Of a stretch of 64,000 nt of DNA, positions 12,238 through 22,700 are shown piece by piece. The DNA lies in the NCBI GenBank assembly GCA_036245805.1, contig BTRK01000005.1, positions 1,798,001 through 1,862,000 on the forward strand. The letters are read 5' to 3'. The DNA comes from Pristionchus mayeri. Taxonomy: Eukaryota > Nematoda > Chromadorea > Rhabditida > Neodiplogasteridae. The position numbers and the translations under genes are program-made. Each line of letters begins with the position of its first letter. The first letter of the stretch is position 1. Below the pieces are notes generated by a model. The model searched no databases and was not told the DNA's origin. It was given only the letters and a program-made list of their open reading frames with translations.

Positions 12238-15200
12238 ATTAAGTTGGTGAGAGGACACACCCAAAATTAAGCTGGTGAGAGGACACACCCAAAATTAAGC
12301 TGGTGAGAGGACACTCCCAAATTTAAGCTGGTGAGAGGACACACCCAAAATTAAGCTGGTGAGAGGACACACCCAAAATTAAGCTGGTGAGAGGACACAC
12401 CCAAAATTAAGCTGGTGAGAGGACACACCCAAAATTAAGCTGGTGAGAGGACACACCCAAGATTAAGCTGGTGAGAGGACACACCCAAGATTAAGCTGGT
12501 GAGAGGACACACCCAAAATTAAGCTGGTGAGAGGACACACCCAAAATTAAGCTGGTGAAAGGACACACCCAAAATTAAGCTGGTGAGAGGACACTCCCAA
12601 AGTTAAGCTGGTGAGAGGACACTCCCAAAATTAGGTTGGTGAGAGGACACACCCAAAATTAAGCTGGTGAGAGGACACTCCCAAAGTTAAGCTGGTGAGA
12701 GGACACACCCAAAATTAAGCTGGTGAGAGGACACTCCCAAAATTAGGTTGGTGAGAGGACACTCCCAAAATTAGGTTGGTGAGAAGACACACCCAAAATT
12801 AAGCTGGTGAGAGGACACACCCAAAATTAAGCTGGTGAGAGGACACTCCCAAAGTTAAGCTGGTGAGAGGACACTCCCAAAATTAGGTTGGTGAGAGGAC
12901 ACTCCCAAAATTAGGTTGGTGAGAGGACACACCCAAAATTAAGCTGGTGAGAGGACACACCCAAAATTAAGCTGGTGAAAGGACACACCCAAAATTAAGC
13001 TGGTGAGAGGACACTCCCAAAGTTAAGCTGGTGAGAGGACACTCCCAAAATTAGGTTGGTGAGAGGACACACCCAAAATTAAGCTGGTGAGAGGACACTC
13101 CCAAAGTTAAGCTGGTGAGAGGACACACCCAAAATTAAGCTGGTGAGAGGACACTCCCAAAATTAGGTTGGTGAGAGGACACTCCCAAAATTAGGTTGGT
13201 GAGAAGACACACCCAAAATTAAGCTGGTGAGAGGACACACCCAAAATTAAGCTGGTGAGAGGACACTCCCAAAGTTAAGCTGGTGAGAGGACACTCCCAA
13301 AATTAGGTTGGTGAGAGGACACTCCCAAAATTAGGTTGGTGAGAGGACACACCCAAAATTAAGCTGGTGAGAGGACACACCCAAAATTAAGCTGGTGAGA
13401 GGACACTCCCAAAGTTAAGCTGGTGAGAGGACACTCCCAAAATTAGGTTGGTGAGAGGACACTCCCAAAATTAGGTTGGTGAGAGGACACACCCAAAATT
13501 AGGTTGGTGAGAGGACACTCCCAAAATTAGGTTGGTGAGAGGACACACCCAAAATTAAGCTGGTGAGAGGACACACCCAAAATTAAGCTGGTGAGAGGAC
13601 ACACCCAAAATTAAGCTGGTGAGAGGACACTCCCAAAATTAGGTTGGTGAGAGGACACACCCAAAATTAAGCTGGTGAGAGGACACACCCAAAATTAAGC
13701 TGGTGAGAGGACACTCCCAAAATTAAGTTGGTGAGAGGACACACCCAAAATTAAGCTGGTGAGAGGACACACCCAAAATTAAGCTGGTGAGAGGACACTC
13801 CCAAATTTAAGCTGGTGAGAGGACACACCCAAAATTAAGCTGGTGAGAGGACACACCCAAAATTAAGCTGGTGAGAGGACACTCCCAAAGTTAAGCTGGT
13901 GAGAGGACACTCCCAAAATTAGGTTGGTGAGAGGACACACCCAAAATTAAGCTGGTGAGAGGACACACCCAAAATTAAGCTGGTGAGAGGACACTCCCAA
14001 AGTTAAGCTGGTGAGAGGACACTCCCAAAATTAGGTTGGTGAGAGGACACTCCCAAAATTAGGTTGGTGAGAGGACACACCCAAAATTAGGTTGGTGAGA
14101 GGACACACCCAAAATTAAGCTGGTGAGAGGACACACCCAAAATTAAGCTGGTGAGAGGACACACCCAAAATTAAGCTGGTGAGAGGACACACCCAAGATT
14201 AAGCTGGTGAGAGGACACACCCAAGATTAAGCTGGTGAGAGGACACACCCAAAATTAAGCTGGTGAGAGGACACACCCAAAATTAAGCTGGTGAAAGGAC
14301 ACACCCAAAATTAAGCTGGTGAGAGGACACTCCCAAAGTTAAGCTGGTGAGAGGACACTCCCAAAATTAGGTTGGTGAGAGGACACACCCAAAATTAAGC
14401 TGGTGAGAGGACACTCCCAAAGTTAAGCTGGTGAGAGGACACACCCAAAATTAAGCTGGTGAGAGGACACTCCCAAAATTAGGTTGGTGAGAGGACACTC
14501 CCAAAATTAGGTTGGTGAGAAGACACACCCAAAATTAAGCTGGTGAGAGGACACACCCAAAATTAAGCTGGTGAGAGGACACTCCCAAAGTTAAGCTGGT
14601 GAGAGGACACTCCCAAAATTAGGTTGGTGAGAGGACACTCCCAAAATTAGGTTGGTGAGAGGACACACCCAAAATTAAGCTGGTGAGAGGACACACCCAA
14701 AATTAAGCTGGTGAGAGGACACTCCCAAAGTTAAGCTGGTGAGAGGACACTCCCAAAATTAGGTTGGTGAGAGGACACTCCCAAAATTAGGTTGGTGAGA
14801 GGACACACCCAAAATTAGGTTGGTGAGAGGACACTCCCAAAATTAGGTTGGTGAGAGGACACACCCAAAATTAAGCTGGTGAGAGGACACATCCAAAATT
14901 AAGCTGGTGAGAGGACACTCCCAAAATTAAGCTGGTGAGAGGACACTCCCAAAATTAGGTTGGTGAGAGGACACTCCCAAAATTAAGCTGGTGAGAGGGC
15001 ACTCCCAAAGTTAAGCTGGTGAGAGGGCACTCCCAAAATTAAGCTGGTGAGAGGGCACTCCCAAAGTTAAGCTGGTGAGAGGGCACTCCCAAAATTAGGT
15101 TGGTGAGAGGACACTCCCAAAATTAGGTTGGTGAGAGGACACTCCCAAAATTAGGTTGGTGAGAGGACACTCCCAAAATTAAGCTGGTGAGAGGACACTC

Positions 15201-16800
15201 CCAAAATTAAGCTGGTGAGAGGGCACTCCCAAAATTAAGCTGGTGAGAGGACACTCCCAAAATTAGGTTGGTGAGAGGACACTCCCAAAATTAGGTTGGT
15301 GAGAAGACACACCCAAAATTAAGCTGGTGAGAGGACACACCCAAAATTAAGCTGGTGAGAGGACACTCCCAAAGTTAAGCTGGTGAGAGGACACTCCCAA
15401 AATTAGGTTGGTGAGAGGACACTCCCAAAATTAGGTTGGTGAGAGGACACACCCAAAATTAGGTTGGTGAGAGGACACTCCCAAAATTAGGTTGGTGAGA
15501 GGACACACCCAAAATTAAGCTGGTGAGAGGACACACCCAAAATTAAGCTGGTGAGAGGACACACCCAAAATTAAGCTGGTGAGAGGACACACCCATAATT
15601 AAGCTGGTGAGAGGACACACCCATAATTAAGCTGGTGAGAGGACACACCCATAATTAAGCTGGTGAATTGGCACTCCCAAAATTAAGCTGGTGAGAGGAC
15701 ACTCCCAAAATTAGGTTGGTGAGAGGACACTCCCAAAATTAGGTTGGTGAGAGGACACTCCCAAAATTAGGTTGGTGAGAGGACACACCCAAAATTAAGC
15801 TGGTGAGAGGACACACCCAAAATTAAGCTGGTGAGAGGACACTCCCAAAATTAAGCTGGTGAGAGGACACTCCCAAAATTAGGTTGGTGAGAGGACACTC
15901 CCAAAATTAAGCTGGTGAGAGGGCACTCCCAAAGTTAAGCTGGTGAGAGGGCACTCCCAAAATTAAGCTGGTGAGAGGGCACTCCCAAAGTTAAGCTGGT
16001 GAGAGGGCACTCCCAAAATTAGGTTGGTGAGAGGACACTCCCAAAATTAGGTTGGTGAGAGGACACTCCCAAAATTAGGTTGGTGAGAGGACACTCCCAA
16101 AATTAAGCTGGTGAGAGGACACTCCCAAAATTAAGCTGGTGAGAGGGCACTCCCAAAATTAAGCTGGTGAGAGGACACTCCCAAAATTAGGTTGGTGAGA
16201 GGACACTCCCAAAATTAGGTTGGTGAGAAGACACACCCAAAATTAAGCTGGTGAGAGGACACACCCAAAATTAAGCTGGTGAAAGGACACTCCCAAAGTT
16301 AAGCTGGTGAGAGGACACTCCCAAAATTAGGTTGGTGAGAGGACACTCCCAAAATTAGGTTGGTGAGAGGACACACCCAAAATTAAGCTGGTGAGAGGAC
16401 ACACCCAAAATTAAGCTGGTGAGAGGACACTCCCAAAGTTAAGCTGGTGAGAGGACACTCCCAAAATTAGGTTGGTGAGAGGACACACCCAAAATTAAGC
16501 TGGTGAGAGGACACACCCAAAATTAAGCTGGTGAAAGGACACTCCCAAAGTTAAGCTGGTGAGAGGACACTCCCAAAATTAGGTTGGTGAGAGGACACTC
16601 CCAAAATTAGGTTGGTGAGAGGACACACCCAAAATTAAGCTGGTGAGAGGACACACCCAAAATTAAGCTGGTGAGAGGACACTCCCAAAGTTAAGCTGGT
16701 GAGAGGACACTCCCAAAATTAGGTTGGTGAGAGGACACTCCCAAAATTAGGTTGGTGAGAGGACACACCCAAAATTAGGTTGGTGAGAGGACACTCCCAA
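9700..16800 (+). repeat. Five-unit (140-bp) mini-HOR module, recurrent
   Basis: A recurring order of unit types can be read here. It runs CTCCC with G28, then TTAAGCTGG; CTCCC with TTAGGTTGG twice; then ACACCC with TTAAGCTGG twice. It often repeats immediately, so G28 marks fall 140 bp apart, for example near 9,858 and 9,998, near 13,274 and 13,414, near 14,590 and 14,730, and near 16,550 and 16,690. It alternates with ACACCC-rich runs. This module is the building block of the longer 15-, 26- and 55-unit repeats. Copies also appear in later domains, so it probably predates them. The span given is approximate and not every unit inside follows the module. Confidence 0.65.
12497..13398 (+). repeat. 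15-unit (420-bp) perfect tandem duplication
   Basis: Bases 12,497-12,978 are identical by eye to 12,917-13,398 at an offset of 420 bp. The two copies are adjacent, and homology continues 62 bp past the second copy. The left edge is set by TTAAGCTGG against TTAGGTTGG at 12,494 and 12,496. The right edge is set by A13 against G13 at 12,979 and 13,399. Each copy carries one AGAAGAC unit, at 12,785 and 13,205, and one GTGAAAGG unit. Confidence 0.88.
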
Positions 16801-17124
16801 AATTAGGTTGGTGAGAGGACACACCCAAAATTAAGCTGGTGAGAGGACACACCCAAAATTAAGCTGGTGAGAGGACACACCCAAAATTAAGCTGGTGAGA
16901 GGACACACCCATAATTAAGCTGGTGAGAGGACACACCCATAATTAAGCTGGTGAGAGGACACACCCATAATTAAGCTGGTGAATTGGCACTTCCAAAATT
17001 AAGCTGGTGAGAGGACACTCCCAAAATTAGGTTGGTGAGAGGACACTCCCAAAATTAGGTTGGTGAGAGGACACTCCCAAAATTAGGTTGGTGAGAGGAC
17101 ACACCCAAAATTAAGCTGGTGAGA

Positions 17125-17165
17125 GGACACACCCAAAATTAAGCTGGTGAGATTACACTCCCAAA
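17125..17165 (+). repeat. Single unit with GATTACAC (GG to TT)
   Basis: Unit positions 15-16 are TT in place of GG, giving GATTACACTCCC at about 17,151-17,162. I saw this change once. A similar double change, GAGTTCAC, occurs once at about 19,168-19,173 (positions 16-17 changed to TT). Both fall in domain III near where the GTGAATTGG unit type is first used. Confidence 0.8.
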
Positions 17166-19742
17166 ATTAAGCTGGTGAGAGGGCACTCCCAAAGTTAAGC
17201 TGGTGAGAGGGCACTCCCAAAATTAAGCTGGTGAGAGGACACTCCCAAAATTAGGTTGGTGAGAGGACACTCCCAAAATTAGGTTGGTGAGAGGACACTC
17301 CCAAAATTAAGCTGGTGAGAGGGCACTCCCAAAGTTAAGCTGGTGAGAGGGCACTCCCAAAATTAAGCTGGTGAGAGGGCACTCCCAAAGTTAAGCTGGT
17401 GAGAGGGCACTCCCAAAATTAGGTTGGTGAGAGGACACTCCCAAAATTAGGTTGGTGAGAGGACACTCCCAAAATTAGGTTGGTGAGAGGACACTCCCAA
17501 AATTAAGCTGGTGAGAGGACACTCCCAAAATTAAGCTGGTGAGAGGACACTCCCAAAATTAAGCTGGTGAGAGGACACACCCAAAATTAAGCTGGTGAGA
17601 GGACACACCCAAAATTAAGCTGGTGAGAGGGCACTCCCAAAATTAAGCTGGTGAGAGGGCACTCCCAAAGTTAAGCTGGTGAGAGGACACTCCCAAAATT
17701 AGGTTGGTGAGAGGACACTCCCAAAGTTAAGCTGGTGAGAGGGCACTCCCAAAATTAAGCTGGTGAGAGGGCAATCCCAAAATTAAGCTGGTGAGAGGGC
17801 ACTCCCAAAGTTAAGCTGGTGAGAGGACACTCCCAAAATTAGGTTGGTGAGAGGACACTCCCAAAATTAAGCTGGTGAGAGGGCACTCCCAAAGTTAAGC
17901 TGGTGAGAGGGCACTCCCAAAATTAGGTTGGTGAGAGGACACTCCCAAAATTAAGCTGGTGAGAGGACACACCCAAAATTAAGCTGGTGAGAGGGCACTC
18001 CTAAAGTTAAGCTGGTGAGAGGACACACCCAAAATTAAGCTGGTGAGAGGACACACCCATAATTAAGCTGGTGAGAGGGCACTCCCAAAATTAAGCTGGT
18101 GAGAGGACACTCCCAAAATTAGGTTGGTGAGAGGACACACCCAAAATTAAGCTGGTGAGAGGACACTCCCAAAATTAGGTTGGTGAGAGGACACTCCCAA
18201 AGTTAAGCTGGTGAGAGGGCACTCCCAAAATTAAGCTGGTGAGAGGGCAATCCCAAAATTAAGCTGGTGAGAGGGCACTCCCAAAGTTAAGCTGGTGAGA
18301 GGACACTCCCAAAATTAGGTTGGTGAGAGGACACTCCCAAAATTAGGTTGGTGAGAGGACACTCCCAAAATTAGGTTGGTGAGAGGACACTCCCAAAATT
18401 AAGCTGGTGAGAGGACACTCCCAAAATTAGGTTGGTGAGAGGACACTCCCAAAGTTAAGCTGGTGAGAGGGCACTCCCAAAATTAAGCTGGTGAGAGGGC
18501 AATCCCAAAATTAAGCTGGTGAGAGGGCACTCCCAAAGTTAAGCTGGTGAGAGGACACTCCCAAAATTAGGTTGGTGAGAGGACACTCCCAAAATTAGGT
18601 TGGTGAGAGGACACTCCCAAAATTAGGTTGGTGAGAGGACACTCCCAAAATTAAGCTGGTGAGAGGACACTCCCAAAATTAAGCTGGTGAGAGGGCACTC
18701 CCAAAGTTAAGCTGGTGAGAGGGCACTCCCAAAATTAAGCTGGTGAGAGGACACACCCAAAATTAAGCTGGTGAGAGGACACACCCATAATTAAGCTGGT
18801 GAGAGGGCACTCCCAAAATTAAGCTGGTGAGAGGACACTCCCAAAATTAGGTTGGTGAGAGGACACACCCAAAATTAAGCTGGTGAGAGGACACTCCCAA
18901 AATTAGGTTGGTGAGAGGACACTCCCAAAGTTAAGCTGGTGAGAGGGCACTCCCAAAATTAAGCTGGTGAGAGGGCAATCCCAAAATTAAGCTGGTGAGA
19001 GGGCACTCCCAAAGTTAAGCTGGTGAGAGGACACTCCCAAAATTAGGTTGGTGAGAGGACACTCCCAAAATTAGGTTGGTGAGAGGACACTCCCAAAATT
19101 AGGTTGGTGAGAGGACACTCCCAAAATTAAGCTGGTGAGAGGACACTCCCAAAATTAAGCTGGTGAGAGTTCACTCCCAAAGTTAAGCTGGTGAGAGGGC
19201 ACTCCCAAAATTAAGCTGGTGAGAGGACACACCCAAAATTAAGCTGGTGAAAGGACACACCCAAAATTAAGCTGGTGAGAGGACACTCCCAAAGTTAAGC
19301 TGGTGAAAGGACACTCCCAAAATTAGGTTGGTGAGAGGACACTCCCAAAATTAGGTTGGTGAGAGGACACACCCAAAATTAAGCTGGTGAGAGGACACAC
19401 CCAAAATTAAGCTGGTGAGAGGACACACCCAAAATTAAGCTGGTGAGAGGACACTCCCAAAATTAAGCTGGTGAGAGGACACTCCCAAAGTTAAGCTGGT
19501 GAGAGGACACTCCCAAAATTAGGTTGGTGAGAGGACACTCCCAAAATTAGGTTGGTGAGAGGACACACCCAAAATTAGGTTGGTGAGAGGACACTCCCAA
19601 AATTAGGTTGGTGAGAGGACACACCCAAAATTAAGCTGGTGAGAGGACACACCCAAAATTAAGCTGGTGAGAGGACACACCCAAAATTAAGCTGGTGAGA
19701 GGACACACCCATAATTAAGCTGGTGAGAGGACACACCCATAA

Positions 19743-22700
19743 TTAAGCTGGTGAATTGGCACTCCCAAAATTAAGCTGGTGAGAGGACACTCCCAAAATT
19801 AGGTTGGTGAGAGGACACTCCCAAAATTAGGTTGGTGAGAGGACACTCCCAAAATTAGGTTGGTGAGAGGACACTCCCAAAGTTAAGCTGGTGAGAGGGC
19901 ACTCCCAAAATTAAGCTGGTGAGAGGGCAATCCCAAAATTAAGCTGGTGAGAGGGCACTCCCAAAGTTAAGCTGGTGAGAGGACACTCCCAAAATTAGGT
20001 TGGTGAGAGGACACTCCCAAAATTAGGTTGGTGAGAGGACACTCCCAAAATTAGGGTGGTGAGAGGACACACCCAAAATTAAGCTGGTGAGAGGACACTC
20101 CCAAAATTAAGCTGGTGAGAGGACACTCCCAAAATTAGGTTGGTGAGAGGACACTCCCAAAGTTAAGCTGGTGAGAGGGCACTCCCAAAATTAAGCTGGT
20201 GAGAGGGCAATCCCAAAATTAAGCTGGTGAGAGGACACACCCAAAATTAAGCTGGTGAGAGGACACACCCATAATTAAGCTGGTGAGAGGGCACTCCCAA
20301 AATTAGGTTGGTGAGAGGACACTCCCAAAATTAGGTTGGTGAGAGGGCACTCCTAAAGTTAAGCTGGTGAGAGGACACACCCAAAATTAAGCTGGTGAGA
20401 GGACACACCCATAATTAAGCTGGTGAGAGGACACACCCAAAATTAAGCTGGTGAAAGGACACACCCAAAATTAAGCTGGTGAGAGGACACTCCCAAAGTT
20501 AAGCTGGTGAAAGGACACTCCCAAAATTAGGTTGGTGAGAGGACACTCCCAAAATTAGGTTGGTGAGAGGACACACCCAAAATTAAGCTGGTGAGAGGAC
20601 ACACCCAAAATTAAGCTGGTGAGAGGACACACCCAAAATTAAGCTGGTGAGAGGACACTCCCAAAGTTAAGCTGGTGAGAGGACACACCCAAAATTAAGC
20701 TGGTGAGAGGACACACCCATAATTAAGCTGGTGAGAGCGCACTCCCAAAATTAAGCTGGTGAGAGGACACTCCCAAAATTAGGTTGGTGAGAGGACACTC
20801 CCAAAATTAGGTTGGTGAGAGGACACTCCCAAAATTAGGTTGGTGAGAGGACACACCCAAAATTAAGCTGGTGAGAGGACACACCCAAAATTAAGCTGGT
20901 GAGAGGACACTCCCAAAGTTAAGCTGGTGAGAGGACACTCCCAAAATTAGGTTGGTGAGAGGACACTCCCAAAATTAGGTTGGTGAGAGGACACACCCAA
21001 AATTAGGTTGGTGAGAGGACACTCCCAAAATTAGGTTGGTGAGAGGACACTCCCAAAATTAGGTTGGTGAGAGGACACTCCCAAAATTAGGGTGGTGAGA
21101 GGACACACCCAAAATTAAGCTGGTGAGAGGACACTCCCAAAATTAAGCTGGTGAGAGGACACTCCCAAAATTAGGTTGGTGAGAGGACACTCCCAAAGTT
21201 AAGCTGGTGAGAGGGCACTCCCAAAATTAAGCTGGTGAGAGGGCAATCCCAAAATTAAGCTGGTGAGAGGACACACCCAAAATTAAGCTGGTGAGAGGAC
21301 ACACCCATAATTAAGCTGGTGAGAGGGCACTCCCAAAATTAGGTTGGTGAGAGGACACTCCCAAAATTAGGTTGGTGAGAGGGCACTCCTAAAGTTAAGC
21401 TGGTGAGAGGACACACCCAAAATTAAGCTGGTGAGAGGACACACCCATAATTAAGCTGGTGAGAGGACACACCCAAAATTAAGCTGGTGAAAGGACACAC
21501 CCAAAATTAAGCTGGTGAGAGGACACTCCCAAAGTTAAGCTGGTGAAAGGACACTCCCAAAATTAGGTTGGTGAGAGGACACTCCCAAAATTAGGTTGGT
21601 GAGAGGACACACCCAAAATTAAGCTGGTGAGAGGACACACCCAAAATTAAGCTGGTGAGAGGACACACCCAAAATTAAGCTGGTGAGAGGACACTCCCAA
21701 AGTTAAGCTGGTGAGAGGACACACCCAAAATTAAGCTGGTGAGAGGACACACCCATAATTAAGCTGGTGAGAGCGCACTCCCAAAATTAAGCTGGTGAGA
21801 GGACACTCCCAAAATTAGGTTGGTGAGAGGACACTCCCAAAATTAGGTTGGTGAGAGGACACTCCCAAAATTAGGTTGGTGAGAGGACACACCCAAAATT
21901 AAGCTGGTGAGAGGACACACCCAAAATTAAGCTGGTGAGAGGACACTCCCAAAGTTAAGCTGGTGAGAGGACACTCCCAAAATTAGGTTGGTGAGAGGAC
22001 ACTCCCAAAATTAGGTTGGTGAGAGGACACACCCAAAATTAGGTTGGTGAGAGGACACTCCCAAAATTAGGTTGGTGAGAGGACACACCCAAAATTAAGC
22101 TGGTGAGAGGACACACCCAAAATTAAGCTGGTGAGAGGACACACCCAAAATTAAGCTGGTGAGAGGACACACCCATAATTAAGCTGGTGAGAGGACACAC
22201 CCATAATTAAGCTGGTGAATTGGCACTCCCAAAATTAAGCTGGTGAGAGGACACTCCCAAAATTAGGTTGGTGAGAGGACACTCCCAAAATTAGGTTGGT
22301 GAGAGGACACTCCCAAAATTAGGTTGGTGAGAGGACACTCCCAAAGTTAAGCTGGTGAGAGGGCACTCCCAAAATTAAGCTGGTGAGAGGGCAATCCCAA
22401 AATTAAGCTGGTGAGAGGGCACTCCCAAAGTTAAGCTGGTGAGAGGACACTCCCAAAATTAGGTTGGTGAGAGGACACTCCCAAAATTAGGTTGGTGAGA
22501 GGACACTCCCAAAATTAGGGTGGTGAGAGGACACACCCAAAATTAAGCTGGTGAGAGGACACTCCCAAAATTAAGCTGGTGAGAGGACACTCCCAAAATT
22601 AGGTTGGTGAGAGGACACTCCCAAAGTTAAGCTGGTGAGAGGGCACTCCCAAAATTAAGCTGGTGAGAGGGCAATCCCAAAATTAAGCTGGTGAGAGGAC

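Larger units (their letters stand above)
7935..13745 (+). repeat. Six intermediate units TTAAGTTGG (A4 with T6)
   Basis: The two main forms differ at positions 4 and 6 (A/C or G/T), which are almost always linked. Six units combine A4 with T6. The T is at 7,960, 8,940, 9,248, 11,012, 12,244 and 13,728. No G4 with C6 unit was seen. They may be the evolutionary intermediate between the two forms or products of short-tract exchange. Their restriction to 7.9-13.8 kb, with whole-unit spacings, suggests that a few events were spread by HOR duplication. Confidence 0.85.
9494..14990 (+). repeat. Array domain II: HORs marked by AGAAGAC units
   Basis: The G16-to-A variant (GAGAAGAC) is at 9,789, 10,517, 11,329, 12,057, 12,785, 13,205 and 14,521, and continues into the next domain at 15,305 and 16,229. 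Spacings are 26, 29, 26, 26, 15, 47, 28 and 33 units. The 26-unit (728-bp) interval occurs three times, and 9,789 to 11,329 equals 10,517 to 12,057 (1,540 bp). Most of the remainder is a five-unit module described separately. GAGGGC units, which dominate later, are essentially absent until about 14,999. The only later AGAAGAC copy seen is at 37,087. Confidence 0.82.
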
